DNA of 64,000 nucleotides from Voacanga thouarsii (Eukaryota; Streptophyta; Magnoliopsida; Gentianales; Apocynaceae). The notes under the pieces are model-generated. The model was not told the origin of the DNA. It saw nothing but the letters and a program-made list of their open reading frames with translations, and did not search any database. The stretch spans positions 1,905,001-1,969,000 of the forward strand of contig JANUWF010002273.1 in the NCBI GenBank assembly GCA_026120185.1, read 5' to 3'. Positions 1-12,290 of this stretch are shown piece by piece (position 1 is the first letter of the stretch; every line of letters starts with the position of its first letter). The position numbers and the translations under genes are program-made.

Positions 1-449
1 TAAGAGTCCAATGGCCCAATCCAGTTTAACCTAGGGTTTTATTTAGGTTAAACAGGAGAAAAAAAACAACATTGTGTTGTTTTTCCAGTGCTTCCTCTTT
101 GTGGAAAAATACCAGACGTTTTTTCCTCTCCCTCTCCAGAAAATATTCTTTGGCCCCTAGGTTGTTTCACCAAAACGATATTAGGCAGGCTATATATTGG
201 AAGATCGAAAGTTAGGCGTTCATCTACATGCAAAGACGAAGTAGAAGGCTTGCAGGAATTGCACCAGAAGTTTCCACGAGCGTGCCTACCTCAGTTCCGC
301 ACATTCCAGTTCAGCCGATTTTGAGAATAAGAAGAAGAGGTAATGAGAAAATATTTTTCCCCCTTTTTCTTCTTCACGCAGGAGTGTTGCGTTTTTTGTT
401 GTTCCTTGGCTGTCTTTTTGGCTATGTTTCGCTTGCAATTTTATCTTCA
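1..449 (+). repeat. 5' LTR of Copia A1 (3' part only)
   Basis: Nearly the same sequence recurs at 7423-7873. It ends in TCTTCA followed by AT and the primer site, so the LTR ends at 449. It holds a TATA-like stretch near 191 (ctatatatt), so transcript start and U5 probably lie in this part. Confidence 0.92.
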
Positions 450-451
450 AT

Positions 452-462
452 TGGTATCAGAG
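452..462 (+). promoter_or_regulatory. Primer binding site, Copia A1
   Basis: TGGTATCAGAG two bases after the LTR end is complementary to the 3' end of plant initiator tRNA-Met, the usual primer for this class. Confidence 0.88.
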
Positions 463-2220
463 AATGAAGATATTTGCACATATAGAAAGCATGTATGCTA
501 GTTAATAAAATCGGACAGTTATGTGTGATTAACTGTGATCCTTCATTGTTTTGGTATGGGATAGCATCTCTGTGAGCTTCACTGTTGAAGCATAGGCCTC
601 TGTAAATTTTTTTTTTTGGCTTTGATGTTTTAATCGTGTAAACCCAATTTAAATGGGTATAGGCGGTTGTGATTTTGTTTTGGATGAGTTTTTGTAAATA
701 AAAATTTCCAAAGAAGCCAAAGAAATAAGGAAAAGTCGAAGAATAGAGGCTCTGCAGAAATCTCGCGTGGAAGAAAAAAACGAAGAAGAAAGGCACTATT
801 CCTAAGCCGTTTGAGCCGAGCCGAGCCGAGCCGCTGCCGAAACTGTGAGAGGAGCCGGTTGCTGTTGAGCTGAGCCGATTGCATGCGATTTTGCAATTGG
901 CGCGCGGGTCGTCAGCGGGCAATCGAATCAACACGCGGGCGGGTGAGGCGGAGCGGGTTCTCGGGCGGGCGGGCTGAGTTCGCGGGTTGCTGAGGATTCT
1001 GATCCGGTGCGGCGCGGTGCATTGCGGCCGTGGTGGACCGCAGGCCTAATGGGCTCGGATCTGGTGCATCTGGTGCAGTGGACTGCCAGCGATTTTTTGC
1101 ATTTTTTTTTCTCTTTTTCGTTTTGGGTCCCATACCAGGCGAAGTTAATATTTTTACAATATTTATATTCTTGGAATATATTTGCATGAAAAATATTAGT
1201 AAGGGATTTTAGGATTAAACAAGATCATTAATTAATTAATTAATGTGTTTAATTCTATTATTTGGGCACTTAAGTTTAAAAAATAGAAAAGCATATAAAC
1301 GTTTACTGTTTTCTGGCATGCTATTTTTTTTATGTACCTATGTGCACTTTTTCTCAAAGACCAAAGTCTTTGGGAACACTTTTGACAAGAAAAATATTTT
1401 TCTTCAAAAATTAAATGGTTATTTTAATTTGTACAAAAATTAATCCTTGAATATTTTCTCAAAGGATTTAATCATTGACATAGAAAATATATTGGATTTA
1501 GATATTTTTGTAAATTAAAATGGAGAGCCATTTTGTTTTGTTTTGGACTAGAAAAATAATTTTGTCAAATAAACTTGAGACCAAAGTCTCTAGAAAGTTT
1601 TAATTGGAAAATTTTTGAAATCATTAGGTTTTAACTTAAATAAAATTAGTCCATGGAGAAAATCTCTCAAAGGATATAAGCCTTGACATAGAGATTTTAA
1701 TGGACTTGGATATTTTATTTTTGAGTTAAGAAAAACTTAATGGAAATTTCAAAAGGATATTTTTCCAGAGAACCTTTATTTTAAAAGACTAAGTGAGAGA
1801 GGGGTTCCAACGGCCCCACGGCTTCTATCACGGTCCTCATTAGAGATCGTGGGTCCCTTCGCGTCACCCTGGGAGTGAACCCGTATAGGATGGGGATACC
1901 ACAAGGATCTAGATCTAATGGAATGATGTAATTAATAACCCGGGACACATACTATGATCGGCCAGCCCACATTGGAGGTTATAGTGCGAGGTATGTCTAT
2001 AGGAAATGAGAGGAAGCGGCCATCCCACGATGGAGTTATCCTCTAGATCATTACTTAGAAGGAAAATTAATTTGAGGTGGTTATTACACTTAGCTTAGGA
2101 AACTGTTAATCTTCCCAAGAAGCTATGTCAGTTTTTCTAAGAGCCAAATAATTTTTAGTGCACAAATTTTATTTTATTTTCACAAACTAAATTCTTTCTT
2201 TTATTTTTCGATTTTCAGAA
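463..2220 (+). other. Untranslated leader of Copia A1
   Basis: There is no convincing reading frame between the primer site and gag. The stretch contains GC-rich repeats near 810-1060 (tandem CCGAG units near 817-832), an AT-rich middle, and a segment at about 1800-2050 that is also present, reverse-complemented, in the second copy at about 15580-15810. The last segment is the best conserved part of the leader, suggesting a packaging or translation role; that role is inference. Confidence 0.7.
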
Positions 2221-3053
2221 ATGGTGGGACGTTCTTTTAGTCCATTGGCCGTTATTCTCAGGGAGAATAAGTTAACGGGTCCAAACTATGTGAACTGGAA
2301 AAGGAATCTGGACATAATACTCACAACTGAGGAGTATAAGTATGTCCTTTACGAGACCTGCCCTGTTATCGGGGAAGGTTCCACTACTAAAGAGCGAGAG
2401 ACTGAAAAGGCATGGAAGAAGGCTGACGAAATGGCACGTTGCTATATGTTAGCCTCCATGTCCAATGTGCTCCAGTCAAAACACGAGCACATGGCTTCTG
2501 CATATGACATCAGTCAATCATTGGCTACTATGTTCGCAGACAAGAGCCGGCCCGCAAGGCAGGAGGCTCTTCGAACTATTGTTAACACTAAGATGGCTGA
2601 GGGAGCATCAGTCCGAGAGCATATACTCAAGATGATTGCTGCTTTCGAGGAAGCGAAAATCTTAGGGGCTGTCATTGACCCCAAGAGCCAAGTGGACATG
2701 GTTCTCGAATCTCTACCAGGCTCCTTCACTCAGTTCAAGTTGAACTATAATATGAACAAATTGAACATGAGTTTAACTGAACTGATGAAGGAACTCCAAA
2801 TGGCGAATAAGGTCATGAAACCGCAGTCAAAGGCCATGATTGCTCAGGCTTCTTCCTCAAGAATTAGGCCTAAACCCATAAAGTTCAAGAGGAAGAAGGG
2901 GAATGCAATAGCCAGCCCAAGAACCAGGCCAAGGACAAACCAAAGGGCAAGTGCTTCAAATGTGGGAAGAATGGAAACTGGAAAGAGGAGTGTCCAGATC
3001 TTCAATCCAAGAAAAACCCCACAGGTAATATTTTCTATCTAGAGTCCATATCA
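2221..3053 (+). pseudogene. gag: Copia A1 gag (decayed)
   Basis: The frame opens with MVGRSF and continues through a typical Copia gag region (LTGPNYVNWKRNLD, then a leucine-rich stretch ending KLNMSLTELMKELQ), which forms the capsid-like particle in the cytoplasm. A frameshift near 2910 throws the zinc knuckle into another frame: the CFKC half is readable from about 2950, but the expected histidine of the CX2CX4HX4C motif is asparagine. The start was chosen because it follows the leader directly and is matched by the methionine of the second copy (15333 on -). The 273-codon open frame therefore ends in shifted sequence at 3042. Confidence 0.88.
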
Positions 3054-3542
3054 ATGGTAGGATCAACCTCCACTTGGATTGTTGATTCAGGAGCCACTGA
3101 TCATATCTGTAACTCCTTGCAGGGGTTTAGAAAAATAAAAAGACTCAAGAAGGGAGAACATGGGCTTCGAGTGGGTAATGGAGCACAAGTCTGGGCCTTT
3201 GCAATGGGAGAGTTGGATCTTATTTTTTATTGTAATAAGATAGTGGTTTTAAAAGATATTTTATATGTACCTGGTTTTCGTCAGAATTTGATTTCAGTTG
3301 CAAAACTTATTAATCAAGGATATTCTGTATCTTTTCATTCTAGTATTTCTATCAGTAGAGATGGAGAAATTTTATGTATTGGGCACATGTATGGTAATCT
3401 GTTCTTTTTAAACCCTATTAACAACCAATCAAATAACGCTCAGCCTGAACCTTTAACTAAGAAGAGAAAGACCAATATCAATGATTCATACCTTTGGCAT
3501 CTAAGGTTGGGTCATATTAACTCACCAGGATTCAGAGGCTAA
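3054..3542 (+). pseudogene. Copia A1 protease and GAG-pre-integrase region
   Basis: The frame begins with the retroviral-type aspartic protease signature WIVDSGATDHI, in which the catalytic DSG is intact. It ends with the LWHLRLGHINSPG motif that precedes Copia integrases. The protease would cut the polyprotein. The frame is closed by a shift near 3535; the integrase continues in another frame (RLIHDRSLGS). Confidence 0.88.
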
Positions 3543-4330
3543 TCCATGATAGGTCTTTGGGCTCATTAATATTGGAAAGTTGGCCTCAGTGTGAATCCTG
3601 CCTGATGGGAAAGATGACCAAGAGGTCATTTACACCAAAGGCAGATAGAGCCAAGGAGGTGTTGAGTCTTGTTCACACTGATGTGTGTGGTCTGTTGTCT
3701 ACACTAGCTAGAGGAGGTTTTGAGTACTTCATCACTTTCACGGATGATTGTACGAGATATGGTTACATTTACCTGATGAGACGCAAGTTTGACTCTTTTG
3801 ACAAGTTCAAGGAGTTTAAGGCTGAAGTGGAGCGTCGGACAGGTAAATTAATCAAAACCCTATGATCGGATCGTAGTGGAGAGTACCTCCTAGGTGAATT
3901 AAAGAATTACATGGTACATCATGGGATAGTATCCCAACTCTCTGCGCCGGGAACACCCCAGCAAAACGGAATAGCTGAGAGAAGGAACAGGGCATTGACA
4001 TAAATAGTCCGAAGCATGATGTCTCATGCTACTCTTCCAGTGTCCTTTTGGGGATATGCCCTGGAGACAGCGGCATATATTCTGAATTTGGTGCATTCCA
4101 AGTCAGTACTTAGGACTCCCTATGAGATATGGACTGGGCGTAAGCCAAGTCTAAATCATCTCAGGATTTGGGGATGTCCAGCTTTTGTACTTGTCAAGGG
4201 AGACAAGTTAGAACCAAGATCAGAATTATGCTATTTTGTTGGCTATCCAAAAGGGACAAAAGGAGGTTACTTTTATCATCCTAAGGAGCAGAATGTGCTA
4301 GTCAGTACCAAGTACTTCCACTAAAGGTTC
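3543..4330 (+). pseudogene. Copia A1 integrase (decayed)
   Basis: Readable blocks include a CX2C pair (QCESCLMG), the catalytic-core blocks LVHTDVCG and FTDDCTRYGYIYLM, and the AERRN block that carries the last acidic residue of the D,D,E triad. This enzyme would insert the element cDNA in the nucleus. Stops interrupt it: TGA at 3863-3865 where arginine is expected, TAA at 4001-4003, and TAA at 4322-4324 next to a deletion relative to the second copy. Not functional. Confidence 0.88.
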
Positions 4331-4337
4331 TACGAGG

Positions 4338-5254
4338 TTGGAACTTGAGGAGAAGTTATCTACGGAATCAACTTCTTCTGACCCGATTCTGGAACAAGAA
4401 GAAGCACAACCTCAAGTGCCTGTGCAAATGGAGCCTCGTCGTAGTGGGAGAGTGTCTAGGGTTCCGGATAGATGGACAGGAGAAGCCTTTGAGCTGGTCT
4501 CCGACCATCAGGAACAAGACCCCACTAGATACGAGGAGGCTATTGCTGATGCCGATGCAAATCTGTGGCATGAAGCAATGAAAGCCGAGATTGAGTCTAT
4601 GTACCTTAATCAGGTTTGGGATCTTGTAGCTTCACCTGAAGGGATAAAACCCATTGGGTGCAAGTGGGTGTACAAGAGAAAGAGGGGAGCGGAGGGGAAG
4701 ATGGAAACCTTCAAAGCTAGGCTTATGGCAAAAGAGTATACTTAGAAAGAGGGAATCGACTATGAGGAAACCTTTTCCCCGGTAGCCATGCTTAAATCCA
4801 TCCGCATCCTCCTTGCCATCGCATGTCACTATGACTACGAGATATGACAAATGGATGTCAAGACGGCATTCTTAAATGACCATCTTAGCGAAGACATCTA
4901 TATGTCCCAACCGGAAGGCTTCATTGCTGAAGGCTAGGAACATATGGTTTGCAAGTTTAAGAAGTCCATTTATGGACTTAAGCAGGCATCGAGAGCATGG
5001 AACATTCGTTTTAATGAGCTGTAAAGTCTTATGGTTTTATTCAAAACGAAGATGAACCATGCGTGTATAGGAAACTTGAAGGCATTAATGTGATTTTTCT
5101 TGTCATGTATATGGATGACATTCTACTCATTGGAAATGATGTAGGGACATTGTCATCTACAAAGGTTTGGTTGTCTAGTTAATTCAGTATAAAGGACTTG
5201 GGAGAAGCCAGCTACATTCTCGGGATTAGGCTTCTTAGAAATAGGAAGTAGAGA
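4338..5254 (+). pseudogene. Copia A1 reverse transcriptase (decayed)
   Basis: The region contains GCKWVYKRKR, YEETFSPVA, QMDVKTAFLN, KKSIYGLKQASRAW and YMDDILLIGND, the last being the catalytic YxDD box. In-frame stops stand at 4743-4745 (TAG), 4845-4847 (TGA) and 4935-4937 (TAG), with a frameshift near 5020 and two more stops between 5170 and 5255. Most stops are one C-to-T or G-to-A change from the residue expected in the family (glutamine or tryptophan). Confidence 0.9.
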
Positions 5255-6091
5255 ATGTTAGGATTATCTCAAGCGACATACATTGACAAGATGCTGGCAA
5301 AGTACAACATGGACTCATGCAAGGGAGCTCTAATCCCTTGCAGACATGGGTTGTCATTTTCTTCGAAGGACTGTCCTAAGTCTCAAGAAGAAAATGACAG
5401 AATGAGTAGGATTCCCTACGCTTCGGCTGTGAGAAGTCTTATGTACACCATGCTGTGTACTAGGCTAGATATCTGCTTTGCCGTGAGCTTAGTTAGCAGA
5501 TATCAGTCAAACCCAGGGGTGGTTCATTGTCAAGTTGTAACGCATATTCTCAAGTACCTCAAGGGAACGAGAGATTATATGCTGGTTTACAGAGCTGATG
5601 ATTTGGTTCCTACAGGATACACAAACTCAGACTTCCAGGTGGATAAGGATGAGAGAAAATCCACTAGTGGATATGTCTTCACCTTGTCTGGAGAAGCAAT
5701 TTCATGGAGGAGTATTAAGCAGTCTTGTATTGCTGACTCAACCATAGAAGCTGAGTATGTGGCAGCTTCGGAGGCGTCCAAGGAAGCAGTTTGGCTCCGG
5801 AAGTTCCTTTCAAAACTTGGAGTCGTACCATATATGGACAGGCCGATTGTGATGTATTGCGACAACACTGGAGCAGTATCGCAATCTAAGGAACCTTGGA
5901 ACCACAAGAAGGGGAAACACATCAAGAGGAAGTACCACATGATCCGGGATTTTATCCAGAGATGGGAAGTCGTGGTGGAACATATTGCCTCAGAAAATAA
6001 TCTAGCAGATCCATTCACCAAGCCTTTGGCTGAGAGAGTCTTCAAGAGACACTTAGACGCCATAGGGGTGGGCACCTATGGACTTACCTAG
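5255..6091 (+). pseudogene. Copia A1 RNase H domain, longest open stretch
   Basis: This 278-codon open frame covers the connection domain and RNase H: IPYASAVRSLMYTMLCTRLDICFAV, then the RNase H blocks STSGYVFTLSGEAISW, IEAEYVAASEA and YCDNTGAV, ending in the ENNLADPFTKPLA tail typical of plant Copia. RNase H would remove the RNA template during reverse transcription. It is uninterrupted to its stop at 6089-6091, just before the polypurine tract, but is separated from the upstream pol by stops. Confidence 0.9.
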
Positions 6092-6100
6092 TTTTAGAGT

Positions 6101-6113
6101 GCAAGTGGGAGAT
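6101..6113 (+). promoter_or_regulatory. Polypurine tract, Copia A1
   Basis: gcaagtgggagat lies immediately before the TGTTGG start of the 3' LTR, the usual position for plus-strand DNA priming. Confidence 0.8.
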
Positions 6114-7873
6114 TGTTGGATTGTATGCCCTCTTAGACTAGGTTTCTGATGTAAAATCGAATATTTTAATAAAAGAATTTATTTTCAGAAATTGTTTGTG
6201 AATTTACTTTTTGTTTGTGCACAATTTTCGTTTGGAACAGACCCATTGTGTTTAAATAAGTGGTCCATGTGAATGGTGGTCTTTCACAATAAGGTATGGA
6301 TCACGGGTTATTTAAACACATAAACTTTTGTTCTTAACCTATTGATGAGACTGGGAATCTCATCATGTTTAGGTTATTATGTTATGAATACCAAATGGGA
6401 AATGGCTTACCTTTAGCAAGTGAGTAGTCCACTCACTTCATGATATAAGCGTATTTCGAATACGTAGGACAGGACCTGTAGTAGTGGTTTCTAAAAGTAC
6501 TATATGATAGAAACCTAGACTACTACCGCTACAGCGTGGACTAGTACTCTACGACTTGAATATGAGTTGGTGGTCTGGCGAAGCTGGAAGCATATACTTT
6601 GATTTGCTATAGTTGAGGTTCTATCGTAGGGCCAATATGCTTGCATGTTGGGTATGTGTGACTAATTAGTTAAGACAGACTTGTACAAGATAGTTTCTGC
6701 ACTATATCGCCCTTTGTGGTTGTTTGAATGGTCTAAAATGTCCAGGGCCTTGGAAAACATGACTCGGATGTTTACTTTAGGGTAGCTCCCTTGGAAAGCG
6801 GAAACACTCCAGGAAGTCGTAGATCATTAGACTAGAAGCCTAAGGATGGTAGATGTCATTTAGAGGGGTGTTAGTACACTTCTTCTTCTCTAAATGTACG
6901 ACGATGTGTAGAGGGGTATTTTAGTCATTTCACCTGTAGGTCGGAGACTTTGCTAACGCAGCATTGTCCTTGGGGTCAATATTTCCTTATGGTGATATTA
7001 GGAAATATTTAAAATGCAAAATATAGCTATTTTTATGACAAGGGTATTTTAGTCATTTTAGTAGCCAAGGCGGTGTGTCTTTTGGTCCCCAGTATAGACC
7101 GTGAGTCCTAATTAAATACGGGCTAAAGAATTGATTTTAAATTAAATGGAATTTATTTTATTTAAGTAGCTTGATTTAATTATTGGGTTAGAATAAAATA
7201 AAGGTCCATGGAGAGAGATAATTAATTAAATTAGTTTGGTGGATTAATTAATTTTTCAGGGCTTTGGCCCAATTTGAATAATTAAAGATTAATCTAGGAC
7301 TAAACTAATATAGGCTTAATTAATTGGATTGGTTTATTTAGATTGAAAAATTAAATATTTATTAATTGGGCCATTTATTTGGTTTTAGTTAGAATAATTA
7401 GTTAAGCCCAAAAAGGTTAAACTAAGAGTCCAATGGCCCAATCCAGTTTAACCTATGGTTTTATTTAGGTTAAACAGGAGAAAAAAAACAACGTTGTGTT
7501 GTTTTTCCAGTGCTTCCTCTTTGTGGAAAAATACCAGACGTTTTTTCCTCTCCCTCTCCAGAAAATATTCTTTGGCCCCTAAGTTGTTTCACCAAAATGA
7601 TATTAGGCAGGCCATATACTGGAAGATCGAAAGCTAGGCGTACATCTACATGCAAAGACGAAGTAGAAGGCTTGCAGGAATTGCACCAAAAGTTTCCACG
7701 ACCGTGCCTACCCCAATTCCGCACATTCCAGTTCAGCCGATTTTGAGAACAAGAAGAAGAGGTAATGAGAAAATAATTTTTCCCCCCTTTTTCTTCTTCA
7801 CGCATGAGTGCTGCGTTTTTTGTTGTTCCTTGGCTGTCTTTTTGGCTATGTTTTGCTTGCAATTTTATCTTCA
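6114..7873 (+). repeat. 3' LTR of Copia A1
   Basis: It starts TGTTGG after the polypurine tract and ends TCTTCA at the position equivalent to 449. Length is 1760 bp. The first part (to about 6600) resembles the LTRs of element A2, showing that the two belong to one family even though their 3' LTR portions have diverged. Confidence 0.92.
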
Positions 7874-8001
7874 ATTCTGATACCTTTGTATTTAGGTTCT
7901 TTCCCTGAAAGCCTATGGTGCGTTTATTGCAAGTTTAGTAAGAGTTTTTTACTCTGAATAGGATCAAGTTTTTTAGACAAGATGTTAGCAGTACATCCTT
8001 G
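7874..8001. other. Spacer between Copia A1 and A2
   Basis: These 128 bp separate the two LTRs. I see no gene or repeat signature. It may be a remnant of the original target site. Confidence 0.5.
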
Positions 8002-9900
8002 TAATGCTCTAAAAATTAACAAAGGCCATGCACACATGAAACAAAATTAGAAAAAACACCGCGACATAGTATAGCGGAAGGTAAAAAACAATACCTCTTC
8101 GTGTCATTGTTTTGTTTGGCTGTGAGAAAGATGAAGGAATAACAGTCCCGTCTCCTTAATCTCCGGTTGAAAACCAGCAATCCACCTACTCTTCCAGGGC
8201 ATGAACACGAAGCCCTTTGCTTTTCATTATATTCCACTGCTCAATTTATGTTGGTGAAACAATTTAGGCAATAAATGACTCTTCTTGATCCTTGGCTATT
8301 AACTAGCAAAATCAAGAAGAGCCGAACGAGAGAAAAGAGAGAAGAAAAAAAAAAAAAGTTTCTGAGAGTTTTTTCTTCCTCTTCGTGCGTCTGTGTATCT
8401 ATCTCTTCAGAGACCCATGACTTCTTCACTATTTCAGATAACCAAAACATTGGAGTTTTGATATTTCAAAACTCCTAGAGGCTATCAACAGAAGAGGTTT
8501 GGTTAAGCCTTAACTCTTCTATTTCGTGAATCAAAATAACCCTTTAGTCCAGGCTATTAGGCTAAAAATAATTTATTATTTTTCTTGGACCTAATGAGTC
8601 TAAAATAATAATAATAATAATTTATTTATTTCCTAGGCCTATTAAAATAACTTAATAAATAATTAATGAGTCCAAATGATCTAACATAATTATTCAAGCC
8701 TTTTATTAACTAGTTTAGGCCTAGGTTAATTTTTTAATTATTCAATCTGGGTTTAGACCTTGAATAATTAATTAACTAATTAAACTAGATAATATATTTA
8801 ATTTCTCTCGTTCCTTTATTTTATTCCAATCTAGAAATAAATTAGACTTCTTGAATAAAATAAAATCCCTTTTATTAAGGCCATTTCCTCGACCTAAAAT
8901 TAATTAGGACTTATGGTTTATTCCGAGGACAAAAAAGACACATCGTCTTGGCTACTAAAGTGACCAAAATACCCTTACTATATAAATAGTTGTATTTTAC
9001 ATTTTAAATATTTCTGAATATTATCATAAGAAAATATTGACTCCAAGGACAATGCTGCGTTAGCTATGTCTTCGGCCTACACGTAAAATGACTAAAATAC
9101 TCATCTATACATCGTCGTGCATTTAGAGAGGAAAGAGTGTACTAACACCTCTCTAAAAGACATCTATCATTCTTAGGCTTCTAGTCCAATGATCCACGAC
9201 TTCTTAGAATATTTTCGCTTTTCAAGGGAATTACCCTAAATTCAATATTCAAGTCATGTTTCCCAGGGTCTTAGATAATTAGATCATTCAGACAATTACA
9301 AGGAGCAATATAGTGTAGACACTATCTTGTACAAATCTGTATTAACTAACTAGTTACATATACCCAATATACAAGTATATTGGTCCTTCTAAAGAACCTC
9401 AACTATAGTATATCAAAGCATACGCTTCCAGTTTCGTCAAATTACCAACTCATACTCAAGCTATAGAGTACAAGTCTACGCTGTAGCAATAGTAGTCTAG
9501 GTTTCTATCACATAATACTTTTAGAAGCTACTATTACATGTCCTTTTCTACGTATTCGAAATACACTTGTGTTATGAAATGAAAAGACTACTCATTGGCT
9601 AAAGGTAAGCTATTCCCAATTTAGAACTCATAACACAATAACCTTATTATGATAAGATCCCCATTATCATCATTCGGTTAAGAATAATAGTTTGTGTTAA
9701 ATATCCCATTGTCCATATCTTATTGAGAAAGACCTCCATTCATATAAACTATTTACTTAAATACAATGGGTTTTTTTCCAATAAAAATTGTGCACAAATA
9801 TAAAGAAGATTTCACAAATGATTTCTAAGAAAAAATACTTTTATTAATACAAGTCAAAATTATATCAGAAACCTAATCTGAGAGGGTATACATCCCAACA
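8002..9900 (-). repeat. 3' LTR of Copia A2
   Basis: On the minus strand it starts TGTTGGGATG right after the polypurine-like tract (complement of 9901-9921) and runs to about 8002. The same sequence recurs at 17034-18945. The last bases toward 8002 read TA instead of the expected TG (plus strand), probably a mutation of the terminal CA. Confidence 0.87.
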
Positions 9901-9978
9901 ATCTTCTACTTGCACTCTAAGACTAAGTAAGTTCATAGGTACCCATCCCTGTGGAATCTAATTGTCTTCTAAAGAATC

Positions 9979-11508
9979 TGATGCCTTTGAATTTAGGTAT
10001 ATAAATCATATAAAAATAAGCACATTCTCAATCAAGTTTAAATTAAAACGTTAACCCCAAATTACACATATAAGCAAGCGTACTCATCATTAAGCATAGC
10101 ATAGGGTTTAAAACGAGTGTCGATCCTCCAAGAACAAGTATGTATTAATCACTTTTCTTTTATTGTTTAACCGACTTAATAAAATGAAAAAGAAAATAAA
10201 ATAAAATAAAATAAAATAAAAGAATATATACATGTCAAGGATGGAGAATTATGCAACTCAAACCATTATTTTGACAACTATGATCTTAAAGTACCTAATC
10301 ATTATCATAACTAATCATTCTCTTAACATCATGAAGGATTAAGATAGATTCACTTCTTTTTCAATCCATGAAATCATTATCTTCTAGACAAACTAGCATC
10401 ACATATTCTGTCTCAACTAATTCACCTAAAAGATACATTAAACATAATCCTTGATTAAATTTTCATATTTTGACAAACTTAAAACATGAAATTAACCAAT
10501 GAATCTATATTCTGATAGACATCAATTAACCTTTAATTACTCAGTTCTTAGCAATTAACCCATTTTTCAAACAAGTTAATAGACAACAAATATAAAATTA
10601 ATGAATTAAGATCACCATCAACCCTCTTTTCAAGCAAGTTAATGGAATGAAACAACCAACTAATTTGGTAATCAGCATAAGTAATTAAATACAAAAAATA
10701 ACAATCAATTAATCAAAAGATTAAAGTAACTCTAAAAATCATAAATATCGAAAACAATGTCAAATTACAATAAAATAGTTAATACATTATTGTTCAAGAA
10801 AAAAAAATAAAGTTAAAAGAAAGCACTCATAGACAAGTCTCCTTCTTCTTCCTCCGTAAACCTTTGTACAATCCTCCTTGAACTGAAAAATTTCTCATTT
10901 AATTTGAGTGATTTTCTGTTCTGATATGTGAATTCTCCCATTTTTCTTGTGTTTTCCCTCTATTTATAGGCTTTAAAAGGGTCAAAAATAGTTCCTCTAG
11001 AGTTTCTGGCCGATTAGAAGTAGAAAAATACTAAAACTCTGCAAATTACAAAAAAATGAGCACAAAAATCGAGGCACCACCTTAGCACCAGGACATAACT
11101 GGCGTCACCTGTCCTGCTTAGGGCTAGCGCCGATTGTGGTCTGTTTCTCTGTTCGTTCGCTGATTTTTTTTTTATTTTCGCTCCAACCTTTCCAGAGTGC
11201 AGCCAGTGCCGCATCTAGCCTCCCAATTAGCGCCGGTTCGGTTCTGTTCCACCAATTTTTTTATCATCTCAAAGTGCGTGCCAACAGCATGTGGCCGGCG
11301 CCGATTCCCCTGTCCTGGTCGACACCGCCTCTACTCTGTTTAGCGATGTTTTTGTCTTATTTTATCCCTAAAATCTGAAATAATGCACAAAATACATTTT
11401 CAATGGTAAAATCTCAAATATGAAGGAATATGACAAGTTATTGAACAAAATGCATCACAAAATAGCCTTAAATAATTAGAAAATATATGACTAATTTAGG
11501 CCCTATCA
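9979..11508 (-). mobile_element. Solo LTR (Gypsy Tat/Athila-like) inserted in Copia A2
   Basis: A 1530-bp block interrupts the RNase H tail of A2. Its ends are TGAT and ATCA, and it is flanked by gaatc (9974-9978) and gattc (11509-11513), a 5-bp duplication with one mismatch. On the minus strand it starts TGATAGGGCCTAA and contains a stretch near 10080-10180 (gtcggttaaacaataaa, then ggaggatcgacactc) that is clearly related to plus-strand sequence at 34895-34960. No coding region or second LTR is present, so a solo LTR left by recombination is the best reading. The lineage is inferred from the terminal sequence only. Confidence 0.72.
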
Positions 11509-11513
11509 GATTC

Positions 11514-12290
11514 TCTCCGCGAAAGGCTTGGTAAAATGATTTGCTAAATTGTTCTCCAAGGTAATCTGTTCCGCTATGAGTTCCTGTCTCTAGATGAAAT
11601 CCATGATCAGGTGGTACTTCCTCTTTATGTGCTTCTCATTTTTGTGATTCTTGAGTTTTTTGGATTGTGAGATTGCGCTAGTGTTGTCGCAATACATCCA
11701 ATCAGTTTGTCCATTTGTGGCACGACTCTAAGTTCTAAGAGAAACTTTCAGAGCCAAACTACTCTCTTGGATACCTCCGAAGCTGCCATATACTCAATTT
11801 CCGTGGTTGAGTCAGCAATGTAAGATTGCTTGCTACTCCTCTAGAAATGGCTTATCCAAACAAGGTGAATACATATCCACTAGTGGATTTTATCTCATCC
11901 TTATCAGCTTAGAAGTTTGAGTTCGTGTATTCTGTAGGAACCAAATAATCAGTCTTGTAAACCAGTATATAATCTCTCATACCTTTAAGATACTTGAGAA
12001 TATATTTTACAGTCTGCCAATGAATCTCCCTGGAGTTTGACTGATATTTACTAACTAACATATATCTGGCCTAGTACATATATGACATACATGAGACTTC
12101 CCACAACTGAAGTATAGAAAATCTAACTCATTGTATCTTTTTCTTCTTGAGACTTTGGACAGTCTTTTGAGGAAAAAAATAACCTATGTCTGCAAGGAAT
12201 CAATGCCCCATTGCATGAGTCCATGCTGAATTTGGCAAGCATCTTGTCAATGTATGTAGTTTGGGATAAACTTAACATTCTCTACTTTTT
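11514..12290 (-). pseudogene. Copia A2 RNase H region (decayed)
   Basis: Translated on the minus strand in several frames it gives the YCDNT, KRKYH and ENNLA-type blocks seen in A1 RNase H. The end of the same domain lies on the other side of the solo LTR at 9922-9978. No open frame of useful length remains. Confidence 0.75.

Larger units (their letters stand above)
1..7873 (+). mobile_element. Copia LTR retrotransposon A1, 5' LTR cut by window edge
   Basis: The two LTRs (1-449 partial, 6114-7873) frame a tRNA-Met-type primer site, a 1.76-kb leader, a gag-like frame and a pol region in the order protease, integrase, reverse transcriptase, RNase H, which is the Copia order. The shared 450 bp of LTR differ at roughly 18 positions by eye, so the copy is moderately old. 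Gag and pol contain several nonsense codons and frameshifts, so the element cannot be autonomous. The LTR length of 1.76 kb and the long leader resemble the large-LTR Copia lineages; I do not assign the lineage. A second copy of the same family lies inverted at 8002-18945. Confidence 0.93.

Noticed and set aside
5587..6075. 162-codon minus-strand frame
   Set aside because: Shadow of the Copia A1 RNase H frame on the other strand.
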